From: Bacteroidales bacterium
GTDB taxonomy: Bacteria > Bacteroidota > Bacteroidia > Bacteroidales > WCHB1-69
Length of the DNA: 54,721 nt
Assembly: GCA_024685175.1 (NCBI GenBank)
Contig: JAIKWD010000016.1
Location: 1 to 54,721 of the forward strand
Reading direction: 5' to 3'
In this document: positions 25,785 through 37,247 of the stretch, one piece after another
Layout: each line of letters starts with the position of its first letter
How positions within the stretch are numbered: the first letter of the stretch is position 1
Made by a program: the position numbers and the translations under genes
The notes under the pieces: model-generated
The model's database searches: none
Seen by the model: the letters and a program-made list of their open reading frames with translations, nothing else
Told to the model about the DNA's origin: nothing

Positions 25785-26448
25785 CCGTATTGCCGACACC
25801 TACGACCGCCTAAACCACGTCTTGTCGCTCAACATCGACAAACGTTGGCGCAGGAAAGCCGTAAAACAGCTACATCCAAGTATCGAAGCTTTGGATGTGG
25901 CCGTGGGCACCGCCGATCTGGCCATCGAGTTGATCCGGCAAAAGAAAGCCGAACACGTGATTGGCATTGACCTCTCAACAGAGATGCTACGCCTCGGAAA
26001 AGAGAAAATCGCCAAAAAAAAGATGTCCGACCAAATAACCTTAATAGAAGGTAGCGCCTTGGAGCTTCCCTACCCCAGCAACAACTTTGACATCGTCACT
26101 TGTGCCTACGGCGTGCGCAACTTCTCCGATCTCGACCAGGGATTGCGCGAGATGCAACGAGTACTGAAAGCCAACGGACAACTGATAGTGCTGGAGTTCT
26201 CATATCCCAAAAACAGAATTATAGCGTGGATCTATGATCTCTACTTCTCCCATATTCTTCCAACCATAGGACGTTGGTTGAGCAAAGACAAAACGGCTTA
26301 CACGTACCTCAACAAAAGCGTGAAAAACTTTATTTGGGGTGAAGAAATGGCCAAACATTTGAAAGGCGCCGGCTTCGAAAAGGTCAATTACAAGACCTTC
26401 TCCTTCGGCATCACCACCTTATATACGGCCACTAATAGGTCTCGGTAG
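25753..26448 (+). CDS. menG: Demethylmenaquinone methyltransferase
   Basis: 231 aa class I SAM methyltransferase of the UbiE/MenG family; as menaquinone is the usual Bacteroidales quinone, MenG is the likely role. N-terminal [28 protein letters not shown] is the family signature, motif I is [13 protein letters not shown], then [11 protein letters not shown] and [26 protein letters not shown]. The C terminus [13 protein letters not shown] is also typical. It begins inside the flavin reductase gene (32-bp overlap) and its last 17 bp overlap the convergent radical SAM gene. Confidence 0.95.
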   Translation: [231 protein letters not shown]

Positions 26449-27208
26449 GGATGCCGATGGCGCGCACCTTGTCGGCGATGGATTCCAGCTTTTCCTTGTC
26501 GAACTTATGGAGTTGCATGGCCGGAGTTTCCCTATCCAGCGAGTAGATCATCACCTTGCGCGGGCGGATGCGCTGCACGAGCGCAAGCCAGGCGGAGAAG
26601 TTGGGCTCTTCGCTGTTGTCGAACGGAACGCCTTCCTTTTCGCCGCTGAGGAACATCGACTGGATGACCAAGTTGCCCTCGAAAGTGCAGAGTTCTTCCA
26701 CCACCTCATCGAGTTTGACGGGCACGATGGGACCGTTGATGGTCTCCAGCATCTCTTGCGTGCCGGCATCGAGTTTAAGCAACGGATTCTCAATGCGTTT
26801 CAGGGCTGCACAGACGGCCGGACGCATCAGCTGGGTGGCATTGGAGAGGCATGAGATGACCGCCTGAGGATAATACTTGTCGCGCAACGGGATGAGGCCG
26901 TCGATGATTTGGTCGAAATGGGGATGCAGCGTCGGCTCGCCGTTGCCGGAAAAAGTGATGCTATCGACGGGAGCCTGTTTGGCGACACATTCTTGCATTT
27001 TGTGTTCGATGGCCTGCAAAACCGTCGTGACGGGATAGTATTCGCGGGCGTCGAGGCGTTTCTCAAGGGTCCAACCGCACTCGCAGTAGAGGCAGTTGAA
27101 GGAGCAGATTTTCTCATCGGTGGGCAGCAGGTTTATGCCCATAGAGTGACCCAGCCGACGGCTGTGGATGGGTCCGAAAGCGATGGATTCCCAAAGAAAA
27201 GTGGACAT
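26432..27208 (-). CDS. Radical SAM protein, unknown substrate
   Basis: 258 aa. The [4Fe-4S] cluster motif is CSFNCLYC (CX3CX2C), followed by a SAM-binding GNGEPTLHPHFDQII segment. The N terminus FGPIHSRRLGHSMGINLLP is shared by a conserved group of small radical SAM proteins in many anaerobes whose reaction is unknown to me. No auxiliary cluster domain is obvious. The ATG at 27208 (MSTFLWESIAFGP) is preferred; the longer frame overlaps the dCMP deaminase gene. Its 3' end overlaps the end of menG tail to tail. Confidence 0.9.
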   Translation of the reverse strand: MSTFLWESIAFGPIHSRRLGHSMGINLLPTDEKICSFNCLYCECGWTLEKRLDAREYYPVTTVLQAIEHKMQECVAKQAPVDSITFSGNGEPTLHPHFDQIIDGLIPLRDKYYPQAVISCLSNATQLMRPAVCAALKRIENPLLKLDAGTQEMLETINGPIVPVKLDEVVEELCTFEGNLVIQSMFLSGEKEGVPFDNSEEPNFSAWLALVQRIRPRKVMIYSLDRETPAMQLHKFDKEKLESIADKVRAIGIPTETY

Positions 27209-27219
27209 TATACAAAAAA

Positions 27220-27708
27220 TTATTGGTTGCTGTATTTCACGACCTCGTCGGAGAAAAACTCGAGTTGCACACCGGCCTGTTTGAACATCTCTTCCGACTC
27301 GGCCCCGGCGTGGTATTTGTTGGCACACACCACGCGCTTGATGCCACAGTTGATGATGAGCATCGCGCACACGCGGCAGGGGGTCATACGGCAATAGAGC
27401 GTGGCCCCGTTGAGGGAGATGCCCAGTTTGGCGGCCTGGCAGATGGCATTCTGCTCAGCGTGCACCGTGCGCACGCAGTGTTGGGTCACCGTGCCATCCT
27501 CATGGACGGTCTGCTTGAGTTGGTGTCCCACCTCGTCGCAATGGGGCAAACCCTTGGGCGAGCCCACGTAGCCCGTGACGAGGATCTGGCGGTCGCGCAC
27601 CACCACACAGCCGCTCCGCCCGCGGTCGCAGGTGGCACGTTTGCTGACGGTGTCGGCAATTTCCATGAAGTATTCATCCCAAGAGGGACGTATGTGTTTC
27701 TCTTCCAT
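27220..27708 (-). CDS. Deoxycytidylate (dCMP) deaminase
   Basis: 162 aa zinc-dependent deaminase of the ComEB/dCMP deaminase group, making dUMP for thymidylate synthesis. The zinc motifs are HAEQNAI and TPCRVCAM, with RPSWDEYFMEIADTVSKRATC at the start and HAGAESEEMFKQAGV at the end. The extra Cys/His-rich segment around GLPHCDEVGHQ is common in this group. It starts 11 bp upstream of the radical SAM ATG on the same strand, so both may be co-transcribed. Confidence 0.93.
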   Translation of the reverse strand: MEEKHIRPSWDEYFMEIADTVSKRATCDRGRSGCVVVRDRQILVTGYVGSPKGLPHCDEVGHQLKQTVHEDGTVTQHCVRTVHAEQNAICQAAKLGISLNGATLYCRMTPCRVCAMLIINCGIKRVVCANKYHAGAESEEMFKQAGVQLEFFSDEVVKYSNQ

Positions 27709-27728
27709 AGTAGTCTGTTTTTGCGCCG

Positions 27729-27736
27729 CAAAGGTA
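27729..27736 (-). promoter_or_regulatory. -7 promoter element for the dCMP deaminase
   Basis: TACCTTTG on the minus strand, about 20 bp before the ATG at 27708. Confidence 0.65.
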
Positions 27737-27764
27737 GGATTTTTTTAGCAAATCTCTTTTTTTG

Positions 27765-27772
27765 TATCTTTG
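27765..27772 (+). promoter_or_regulatory. -7 promoter element for rarA
   Basis: TATCTTTG followed by CCTTCC, 21 bp before the GTG start of rarA. It diverges from the deaminase promoter. Confidence 0.72.
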
Positions 27773-27793
27773 CCTTCCTAAATCACGATTGCC

Positions 27794-30073
<2,280 letters not shown>

Positions 30074-30077
30074 TTTT

Positions 30078-30112
30078 TCGATAATCGACTATCGATTATC
30101 GTTAATCGAATT
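30078..30112. repeat. Heptamer tandem array (TCGATTA family)
   Basis: Five consecutive units: TCGATAA, TCGACTA, TCGATTA, TCGTTAA, TCGAATT, filling most of the 58-bp gap between the fused ORF and the PD40-OmpA gene. The reverse complement is closely similar to the array at 38393-38441. Confidence 0.85.
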
Positions 30113-30131
30113 AGAATATAGTTCACAATAA

Positions 30132-31718
30132 ATGTTCAAGTTTGTTCTGCATATAATCCTGTTGATTCTGATTCCCGTGGTGGGGATGGCGCAGGTTGTG
30201 CCCACTACGGATCGTGAGCGGGATGTGCAGCGCGACTTCATTCGACACGATACTCTACCCTATCGCATCGAGGTCTTGCCCGACGCCATCAATACCCGAT
30301 TCTCGGAGTTCTCGGGACGCCTCTATCCCGACTCAACCTTCTTCTTCACCTCCCTACGGGCGGATATGGCCGAGGACTACGACCACATCTTCGAGACCAG
30401 TTGGTACTGCAACATCTACGAGACCCGGCTTCTTCCCGACGGGCGTTACGCCCCCGTCACCACGTTGCCGTCCGTCATCAACGTGCGTAACGAGTTCAAC
30501 AGCAACTTCTGTTTCAACGACAAGCGCGACTGGCTGGTCTATTCGCGATGCCAGCGCGTTGGCGACGGCGAGTTGCGATGTTCGCTGTGGGAGAGCCACT
30601 TGGAACGTCGCGGGTGGGCAAAGCCCAAGAAACTGCCCGCCAGCATCAACGTAGATGGTTATTCCGCTATGCAACCCTGCCTTGTAGAAACGGAGGGGCA
30701 TAATGTGCTCTACTTTGTCAGCAACCGCCCTCAAAGTGTTGGCGGACTTGACATCTGGTTCGCCATCTGCAAGGACGGCCGCTACAACGCACCTGTTAAC
30801 TTGGGCAAGCGCATCAACACCGAAGGCAACGAGGTCACTCCGTACTACGACAAGTGTTCCAAAACGCTCTACTTCAGCTCGGACGAGCACCTCGGCATTG
30901 GCGACTACGACATCTTCTACAGTGCGGGCGCCTTGAGCCAGTGGGACGAGCCCGCCAATATGGGTGTGCCCTTCAACTCCGCATACAACGACTTTTACTT
31001 CACCACCGCTGGTGACGATTGCGGCTTCTTCTCCTCCAACCGTCCGCATGACGGCACGTCGGAGACGGACACCTGCTGCAACGACATCTTCCGGTTCGAG
31101 CGCATCGTGCCGACCGACACCGCCAAGCCCGTTGTGGACACGCCGACGGTGCGGCAGAAGATTGCCTCGGTGCTGCCCATCACACTCTACTTCCAGAACG
31201 ACGAACCCGACCCAAGGTCCGTGTCCGACACCACTGATCAGGACTACGACCAACTGTACCGCCGCTATCTGGCCGACCACGACTTGTACGTGAGCGAGTC
31301 GGGGCAAGGGCTGGCGGGCGACACGCTAAAGACAGTGCAACAGGAGATGTACGCGTTCCTGCGCGACTCGGTGGCTACGGGCCACGAGCGTTTGCTGCGT
31401 CTCAAGCGCTACCTCAAGGAAGCGCTATTGCAGGGCGACAGTCTGGAGTTGTTGGTCAGCGGCTACGCCTCGCCGTTGCACAACAGCGACTACAACCGGC
31501 ACCTTGCTTCGCGGCGCATTGCGAGCCTGCTCAACTATCTGTACAAGGCCGACAATTTCTTCTTGGCACCGTATCTGGATGGCGACAGGCCCGGGTTGGT
31601 TATCCACACCGACCCGCAAGGAGCCGTGCAGCACGAGTTCGCGACGGGAGAGACACGGGAGACGGTTTACGGGGTACAGGCTGCCAAGGACCGAAAAATC
31701 GTCATCCAAGCAAAATAA
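30132..31718 (+). CDS. PD40 beta-propeller / OmpA-like domain protein (PorE-like)
   Basis: 528 aa. A signal peptide (FKFVLHIILLILIPVVGMAQ) is followed by PD40/WD40-like propeller blades (repeating YF-S-RP/D-GG-DI-W patterns: LYFVSNRPQSVGGLDIWFA, LYFSSDEHLGIGDYDIFY, FFSSNRPHDG). The C-terminal region from about residue 350 resembles an OmpA-like peptidoglycan-associated domain (LELLVSGYASPLHNSDYNRHLASRRI). This is the architecture of PorE-type T9SS proteins that partner PorP/SprF, encoded just upstream. No lipobox is seen. Assignment to the T9SS core, rather than a PorP-paralogue partner, is an inference. Confidence 0.82.
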   Translation: MFKFVLHIILLILIPVVGMAQVVPTTDRERDVQRDFIRHDTLPYRIEVLPDAINTRFSEFSGRLYPDSTFFFTSLRADMAEDYDHIFETSWYCNIYETRLLPDGRYAPVTTLPSVINVRNEFNSNFCFNDKRDWLVYSRCQRVGDGELRCSLWESHLERRGWAKPKKLPASINVDGYSAMQPCLVETEGHNVLYFVSNRPQSVGGLDIWFAICKDGRYNAPVNLGKRINTEGNEVTPYYDKCSKTLYFSSDEHLGIGDYDIFYSAGALSQWDEPANMGVPFNSAYNDFYFTTAGDDCGFFSSNRPHDGTSETDTCCNDIFRFERIVPTDTAKPVVDTPTVRQKIASVLPITLYFQNDEPDPRSVSDTTDQDYDQLYRRYLADHDLYVSESGQGLAGDTLKTVQQEMYAFLRDSVATGHERLLRLKRYLKEALLQGDSLELLVSGYASPLHNSDYNRHLASRRIASLLNYLYKADNFFLAPYLDGDRPGLVIHTDPQGAVQHEFATGETRETVYGVQAAKDRKIVIQAK

Positions 31719-31729
31719 ATATCTTTTCT

Positions 31730-31737
31730 TATTTTTG
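31730..31737 (+). promoter_or_regulatory. -7 promoter element for the acyl-ACP thioesterase
   Basis: TATTTTTG followed by CCGCCGC, 21 bp before the ATG. Confidence 0.7.
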
Positions 31738-31757
31738 CCGCCGCAAAATTCGACACT

Positions 31758-32510
31758 ATGGTTTCTGGAAAATACACATACACCGACAAACAGTACATCG
31801 GCTCCTATCTGGTGGACAGCAAGAGAATGCTCACCCCCACGTTTTTGTTCAACCTGATGCAAGAGGCAGCCGTGAACCACGCCGACAAGTTGGGCGCGGG
31901 CTGGGACTACCTGCGTCAATTCGGCCATTTCTGGGCGATGTCGCGGATGGATGTCGAGATACTCCGTATGCCCCGCTGGCAAGAAACCATCGTGATCAAC
32001 ACCTGGCCCAAGGGGCACAACTTCCTCATCCAGCCCCGAGACCATCAGATAGAGTCCGAGGATGGCGAAATCCTTGTGCGCGCCACCACCAACTGGGTGA
32101 TCCTCGACCTTGAGGGCAAGCCCGTGCAGTTGAGCGAATACGAGGAACCGCTCACCCGCTGCGAGCCAGAGTTGCACGCCATCAAGAGCCCAGCCTCGCG
32201 CCTGCGCAACGCCGTGCCGTTGGAGAATCCCATCTTCAAGCCCGTGGTCTATTCCAACCTCGACGTGAACCACCATGCCAACAACGGCGCTTACGTCACG
32301 TGGATAATGGACAGCTTTGACGATGCGTTCCACCAGAGCCACGACCTGTCGTTCCTCGCCATCAACTACTTGCAACAGACCCACGCCGATGACCAATATA
32401 CCATAATGAAAAAAGAAACCGCCGAAGGCGATTTCCTCTGTTCTATTTATTCCCAAAAGAACAGTGTCGAGGTATGCAGAGTCCGGACAGTTTGGAAAGG
32501 GAGAAGATAG
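31758..32510 (+). CDS. Acyl-ACP thioesterase (FatA/FatB-like)
   Basis: 250 aa with a double hot-dog fold. The first half carries NLMQEAAVNHADKLGAGWDYL and MDVEILRMPRWQETIVINTWP; the second has the catalytic Asn/His motif in LDVNHHANNGAYVTWI, the bacterial version of the plant FatA/FatB DxNxHxNN site. It hydrolyses fatty acyl-ACP to free fatty acid in the cytosol. Chain-length preference cannot be read. Convergent with the TonB receptor, with a hairpin terminator between. Confidence 0.93.
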   Translation: MVSGKYTYTDKQYIGSYLVDSKRMLTPTFLFNLMQEAAVNHADKLGAGWDYLRQFGHFWAMSRMDVEILRMPRWQETIVINTWPKGHNFLIQPRDHQIESEDGEILVRATTNWVILDLEGKPVQLSEYEEPLTRCEPELHAIKSPASRLRNAVPLENPIFKPVVYSNLDVNHHANNGAYVTWIMDSFDDAFHQSHDLSFLAINYLQQTHADDQYTIMKKETAEGDFLCSIYSQKNSVEVCRVRTVWKGRR

Positions 32511-32611
32511 GACTTTTATCATAGCCCACTTTTATTATTCCTTTCTGGAGGAAAGACACGAATTCAAGTGCCCAACACACATCACACTTTCACTCATACA
32601 CTTCATAACAT

Positions 32612-32648
32612 AGGGGTGGAACCGTCATTTCATTCCGGTTCCACCCCT
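32612..32648. terminator. Hairpin between convergent thioesterase and TonB receptor genes
   Basis: A 13-bp perfect stem, AGGGGTGGAACCG with CGGTTCCACCCCT, around an 11-nt loop, followed by GTTT. The U-tract is short on both sides, so its efficiency is uncertain, but its place between convergent genes fits a shared terminator. Confidence 0.7.
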
Positions 32649-32700
32649 GTTTGAAGCGCAACAATGCCTAACGGCACTGGATAGCGCAAATACAGCTCTT

Positions 32701-35049
32701 TTAGAATTTCAGCCTCAAGCCGCCCAAGAAGTTGATGCCGGCCTGTGGAAAATAACTGGCCTCGCTGTATTTGTCGGTACCCATATAATAATAGGAATAC
32801 ATCGCGGCGTTGTTTTCATATTTCGTGTTGAAGAGATTGTTAACATTGAAGAACAACTCCAGATCTTTCAAACATTTGAAATGGAAAGTGTAGGAAAGAC
32901 GGAGATTCGTGAACGAATAGGGCTTCAAGATATAGGTGTCGTCGCCGGAGTTGTCCAGATATTGTTTGCTGACGAACTTGGTGATAAGAGAAATGTTAAA
33001 ATCCCTGAGCGGAGTGAAGGTGAAGTCGTTGCCAATGATGATATTGGGAGAATACGCGATAGGGGTGTTGCCGAGATGTTGCACCACATACCCGTCATCG
33101 TACCAGTCTTCGTTATAATTCTCCACATAGTGGACATAATCCAACACTTTATTGATGCTGAAGCCACCATTGACATGCCAAGTAAAGAAGCGGGCAGGGC
33201 GGTATGCCGCGGAGAGCTCAATGCCGGCACGGTAACTCTTGTCCACATTGGCCATAAGCGGGTCTCCGGTCTGGTCCAACTCACCCGTGCGCACCAATTG
33301 GTTACGGTAGTACATACCGTACAACGTGGTGTTGAAGAAGAACTTGTCGTTGTGCATCATATAGCTGAACTCCATATCATACAGCGTCTCCGGCATAGGC
33401 TTGCGACCGTCGGGAGCACCCACAAGATCGTTGCGCGTGGCCTCGCGGTTGGCCGTGGCGAAGGAGAGATCGAAACTATGTTTCAAATCGCCTTTGTCCA
33501 AATAATAACGCAGCGCGATTTTCGGGTTGATGAAATTCCAATGGTATTCCTGAGGAATAGGTGTCAGCTCATCGTTCACACCATCTATGGCATAATCCAC
33601 TCGACGATATTGCAATTCACCGGTTACACTGAAGTTTTTGTACCAATAGCGCAAGTTTCCGAACAGTTTGGTTTGCAGCTTGTTGCCAGTGCCCCTATAC
33701 CATTCGTAGTTTGCCGGACATTCCACCACACGGTCGGGTTCCACCCAAATGATATTGCCGTAGTGCTTGCCGTTGTAGTTGCTCACGTCCATACCGGCCA
33801 CCCAACGCAGTCCCTGGTCGGCGTGGTTTTTAAACACTTGTGATCCAGTATACTGGGCGTGGACTCCATAAAAATAGTTGTCGAGATACTTCTGTGTGAC
33901 CAAATCGGTTTTACTTACGGTGTCATAGAGCGTGTTGACCGTATACGTGGCGCTGTCGAGTTCGTGACCGATGATGCGGATAAGACCTTCCAAACCATAT
34001 TTCTTCACCTTCTTGTCGTCTTTATACTGCTCATAGTAACCTACGCCTCGCGTCAGATAAGGCATCACTTGAAGGGTATGGCGCTGGTGACCTTCCTGAC
34101 GAATCCAATCCTTCACATATTCCAATTGGTAGAAGGTTTGGGTATAGTGATCCTTGGAATTCTCATAATAATGATACTCATCATTGGCATCGTAATATTC
34201 ACCGCAGGAATTGTACGTCCGATTGGTTTCCAAAAGATCGTACGGCACGCCGTTCCAGGCCAGTCCAGTATGTTCAGTGCCATACAACATGTGGAATTTC
34301 AGTTTGCCGTAGTCCTTGTTCTTTTTGAAGTTGTAAAGATCGTATTGGGCGGTGAGGAAGCCGGAGTTGAGGCGCACGCCGGAGTAGTCGATGTAGCCGT
34401 CACTGCGGATGTCGGAGAAGGAGGCGAGCATAGAGAAGCGCTTGCCGACAAGTCCCGTTCCCGCGCTCACCATATTGTGGAACGTGTTGAAGGACCCGTA
34501 CGAACTCCGCACCTCGGCAAAGGGTTTGGTGGGTATCGCCCGGGTCACAAAATCGACACGGGCACCGTATGAGGTACTACCATCGGAGGTGTTGGCACCG
34601 CTCTGCACGCTGACGTTCTCGATGAAAGTAGCCATATCGGGCAGGTTCACCAGCCAAGAGCCCTGCGACTCGGCATTGTTGATGGTCACGCCGTTGAGGG
34701 TGGTGTTGATACGGGTTTGGTCGATGCCGCGGATGAAGAGATAGGTGGCACCGAGGCCGTTGCCCGATTCGGAGGTCGTGACCACGGAGGGCATCATCTC
34801 CAACAGGTTGTTGACACTTCCGTTACCCTGCTGCGCACGGATCTGCGGCAGGGATATGGTGGTGACATTGGCCGACTGCTGCACAGTAGGCTTGGTAAAC
34901 TGGATGGTCACCTCATCCACTTCGCCGCGTTGCACGGTGTCGGTTTGGGCACGTACAATCGTCGGCATTAGGCATACGGCCACAAGCATCAGGTCAGCTA
35001 AAATGGACGTGCCAGCATTTTTCTTGAATCTTTGTAAAAATTTAAACAT
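32701..35049 (-). CDS. TonB-dependent outer-membrane receptor, probably for thiamine compounds
   Basis: 782 aa. Signal peptide region (ADLMLVAVCLMPTIVRAQ), TonB-box-like DEVTIQF near the mature N terminus, a plug domain (TTISLPQIRAQQGNGSVNNLLEMMPSV, YLFIRGIDQTRINTTLNGV) and a beta-barrel ending in an aromatic residue (GGLRLKF). The leader carries a TPP riboswitch, which strongly suggests uptake of thiamine, its phosphate or a precursor; TPP-regulated TonB receptors are known in Bacteroidota. There is no CarboxypepD (SusC-type) N-terminal extension. Start chosen at 35049; an ATG at 35076 would add MFNIKTVRV. Confidence 0.9.
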   Translation of the reverse strand: MFKFLQRFKKNAGTSILADLMLVAVCLMPTIVRAQTDTVQRGEVDEVTIQFTKPTVQQSANVTTISLPQIRAQQGNGSVNNLLEMMPSVVTTSESGNGLGATYLFIRGIDQTRINTTLNGVTINNAESQGSWLVNLPDMATFIENVSVQSGANTSDGSTSYGARVDFVTRAIPTKPFAEVRSSYGSFNTFHNMVSAGTGLVGKRFSMLASFSDIRSDGYIDYSGVRLNSGFLTAQYDLYNFKKNKDYGKLKFHMLYGTEHTGLAWNGVPYDLLETNRTYNSCGEYYDANDEYHYYENSKDHYTQTFYQLEYVKDWIRQEGHQRHTLQVMPYLTRGVGYYEQYKDDKKVKKYGLEGLIRIIGHELDSATYTVNTLYDTVSKTDLVTQKYLDNYFYGVHAQYTGSQVFKNHADQGLRWVAGMDVSNYNGKHYGNIIWVEPDRVVECPANYEWYRGTGNKLQTKLFGNLRYWYKNFSVTGELQYRRVDYAIDGVNDELTPIPQEYHWNFINPKIALRYYLDKGDLKHSFDLSFATANREATRNDLVGAPDGRKPMPETLYDMEFSYMMHNDKFFFNTTLYGMYYRNQLVRTGELDQTGDPLMANVDKSYRAGIELSAAYRPARFFTWHVNGGFSINKVLDYVHYVENYNEDWYDDGYVVQHLGNTPIAYSPNIIIGNDFTFTPLRDFNISLITKFVSKQYLDNSGDDTYILKPYSFTNLRLSYTFHFKCLKDLELFFNVNNLFNTKYENNAAMYSYYYMGTDKYSEASYFPQAGINFLGGLRLKF

Positions 35050-35103
35050 AACTCTAACAGTTTTAATATTGAACATAAATACTGAAAGAGGGAATAGAGG
35101 ACG

Positions 35104-35180
35104 TTGTTCTTCTCCCTACGGCGGCATTATCCGCATCAGGTTCAACGGGTCTAATCTCAGCCTAAAGGCACCCCTTTCAA
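35104..35180 (-). promoter_or_regulatory. TPP (thiamine pyrophosphate) riboswitch
   Basis: On the minus strand the conserved THI-box blocks appear in order: GGGGTGCC, GGCTGAGAT, ACCCGTTGAACCTGAT, GCGGATAATGCCG and CGTAGGGA. It lies in the leader of the TonB receptor gene, a few bases after the likely start site set by the -7 box at 35188-35195. The expression platform between the aptamer and the ATG (55-75 nt) has no clear terminator, so translational control is more likely. Confidence 0.95.
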
Positions 35181-35187
35181 ACGGCGG

Positions 35188-35215
35188 CAAAAATATAATT
35201 TTTTTCGTACTTTTG
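35188..35215. promoter_or_regulatory. Overlapping divergent promoters
   Basis: TATTTTTG at 35188-35195 on the minus strand drives the riboswitch and TonB receptor. TACTTTTG at 35208-35215 on the plus strand drives the uncharacterised gene at 35241. The boxes are only 12 bp apart, so each -33 region overlaps the other promoter and the two are probably mutually exclusive. Confidence 0.65.
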
Positions 35216-35240
35216 CACCTCACACTAAACCGCAGGCCCT

Positions 35241-35849
35241 ATGTATATGAACGAATCCCTTTTCACTGAATTTCTCCACAACAGGGAAATCTTGTGGACG
35301 GGCATCAATTTTGCCAAGGCCAAGTTCACAAAAGAGGGTTTCAACTTTACACAAGAGGTGATGCAGCACTATTTCCACGATTGGAATATGTTGATACTCA
35401 ACGACCAGAAAAAGTACGACATCCGTATGAGTTTCCGCAAGCCCGTGATGCAGTACGACTTGGCAACGGTCACCAAGATCAATAGAGGCGTGCGGCTCAG
35501 CAGTCTGCTTACCAATCGTATTGATCTCAAGGACCTGCTGACAGAGGACAAGATTCGCGAGTACATTGCGCGTATTTCGGCTCCGGCGGACCAGGCCTTC
35601 GCCTTGACCCTATTGGTGGAGTCTTTCGATTCCGTAGCCAAAGTGGCCTCCATCTGGGTGGTGGTCTACCGAACCAGCAGCGGCGAGGTGGCCTTATGTG
35701 AACAGTTCCTCAAGACACCGAGCGGATTCGGGACACGAAACTATTGGGGTCGGACGTTTTACAACCTGCTATTCGACATCAAGAGTTACGCTTTCCTCCG
35801 ATGGGAGAATATGGCGCAGAAAAACAAACCCGGAAACGAAGAAGAATAA
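35241..35849 (+). CDS. Conserved-looking cytosolic protein, unknown
   Basis: 202 aa with no signal peptide or transmembrane segment; I do not recognise a domain. It is rich in Arg, Phe and Tyr, and the C-terminal part has a strand-rich region (VAKVASIWVVVYRTSSGEVALCEQ). A second ATG two codons in is an equally good start. It is divergent from the TonB receptor and 33 bp upstream of the phosphohexomutase, with which it is probably co-transcribed. Confidence 0.7.
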   Translation: MYMNESLFTEFLHNREILWTGINFAKAKFTKEGFNFTQEVMQHYFHDWNMLILNDQKKYDIRMSFRKPVMQYDLATVTKINRGVRLSSLLTNRIDLKDLLTEDKIREYIARISAPADQAFALTLLVESFDSVAKVASIWVVVYRTSSGEVALCEQFLKTPSGFGTRNYWGRTFYNLLFDIKSYAFLRWENMAQKNKPGNEEE

Positions 35850-35882
35850 ATCATTTTAACAATAATAAATAACAGTATAACA

Positions 35883-37247
35883 ATGGGAGCATTCAAAGCA
35901 TACGATTTCAGAGGTGTTTTCGGCAAAGACTTCGACTTGGATACCGTTTACAAGTTCGGTTTTTTCTTGCCATCCTTGTTGCACGCCGACAAGGTGCTGG
36001 TGGGTCGTGATATGCGTGTGTCCACGCCCGCAATCTTCGAGGCATTGGCTAAGGGTATCACCGATGCCGGCGCAGATGTCTACGATATGGAGCTGACCAC
36101 CACGCCGATGGTCTATTATTTCACGGCGCAACACCATTTTGACGCCTCCGTTATGATCACCGCCTCCCACAATCCCAAGGACCACAACGGTTTGAAGGTA
36201 TCCAAGACCGGCGCTCTGCCCGTGGGCTACGACACAGGACTCGGGGAAATCGAGCGACACATCTTGGCAGGCGACCCCATTGTGCCCGCCACCAACAAAG
36301 GCAAGATTGTCCTCCACCCTGTCAAGGACGAATATCTCGCTTTCCAGGCAAAGTACCGCCACGACCTCTCCAACCTCAACATCGTGATGGACTGCAGTAA
36401 TGGCATGGCCTCCATATTGGTCAAAGACATTTTCGGAGACCAGCCGCTGTATATGTTCGACACGTTGGACGGCACCTTCCCCAACCACGAAGCCAACCCG
36501 CTGGAGCCCAATAACGTGGAAGCTCTCCAACAGAAAGTGCGTGAGGTGAAGGCCGACATCGGGGTCATCTTCGACGGCGACGCCGACCGCGTGATGTTCG
36601 TGGACGAGCACGGCGACTTCATTGCCCCCGACCTGATGATTGCCGTGTTGGGACACTATTTCATCGAGGAAAAGGGCTACCAAGGAAAAGTCATCCAAGA
36701 CATCCGTACCTCCAAGTCGGTGGCGGAATACATTGAGAAGATGGGTCGCGAAGTGGAGATATGGCGTGTGGGCCGTGCCTACGCCGCCCTCAAACTGCGC
36801 GAAATCGACGGCGCTTTCGGCGGTGAGTTCGCCGGCCACTATTACTTCCGCGACTTCTTCTACTCCGACTCCGCGATGATCGCCTCGCAGGTGCTGTTGC
36901 ACGTCTTCAGCGAGATGAAACGCAAGGGCGTGTCCGTGTCGCAACTCATCAAACAGATCAAGCAATACGCCAACTCCGGTGAAATAAACTTCACCATCCA
37001 AAACAAGAAAGAAGCGATGGAAGCCGTCAAGGAACACTTCTGCAACATAGAGAAGCCCGTCAAGATTATGGATTTTGACGGTTACCGCATCGAGTTCGCC
37101 GATTGGTGGTTCAACATCCGCCCCTCCAACACCGAGCCCTACCTGCGCCTGCTAATGGAAGCGCGCACCGAGGTAATGCTTCAGGAGAAACTGGAAGAAA
37201 TGAGGAGAGTGCTGGATCAATATTCCAATGAACCGATGAACCAATGA
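35883..37247 (+). CDS. Phosphomannomutase/phosphoglucomutase
   Basis: 454 aa alpha-D-phosphohexomutase interconverting hexose 6- and 1-phosphates for glycan precursors. YDFRGVFGKD at the start, the phosphoserine loop TASHNPKDHNG, the Mg-binding DGDADRV, the sugar-binding GGEFAGHYYFRD and the phosphate-binding RPSNTEPYLRL are all intact. The last residues (SNEPMNQ) and the TGA stop are encoded by an 8-bp tandem repeat (TCCAATGA ACCGATGA ACCAATGA), so the C terminus has probably been extended by the repeat. A manA-like gene at the right edge could supply its substrate. Confidence 0.94.
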   Translation: MGAFKAYDFRGVFGKDFDLDTVYKFGFFLPSLLHADKVLVGRDMRVSTPAIFEALAKGITDAGADVYDMELTTTPMVYYFTAQHHFDASVMITASHNPKDHNGLKVSKTGALPVGYDTGLGEIERHILAGDPIVPATNKGKIVLHPVKDEYLAFQAKYRHDLSNLNIVMDCSNGMASILVKDIFGDQPLYMFDTLDGTFPNHEANPLEPNNVEALQQKVREVKADIGVIFDGDADRVMFVDEHGDFIAPDLMIAVLGHYFIEEKGYQGKVIQDIRTSKSVAEYIEKMGREVEIWRVGRAYAALKLREIDGAFGGEFAGHYYFRDFFYSDSAMIASQVLLHVFSEMKRKGVSVSQLIKQIKQYANSGEINFTIQNKKEAMEAVKEHFCNIEKPVKIMDFDGYRIEFADWWFNIRPSNTEPYLRLLMEARTEVMLQEKLEEMRRVLDQYSNEPMNQ

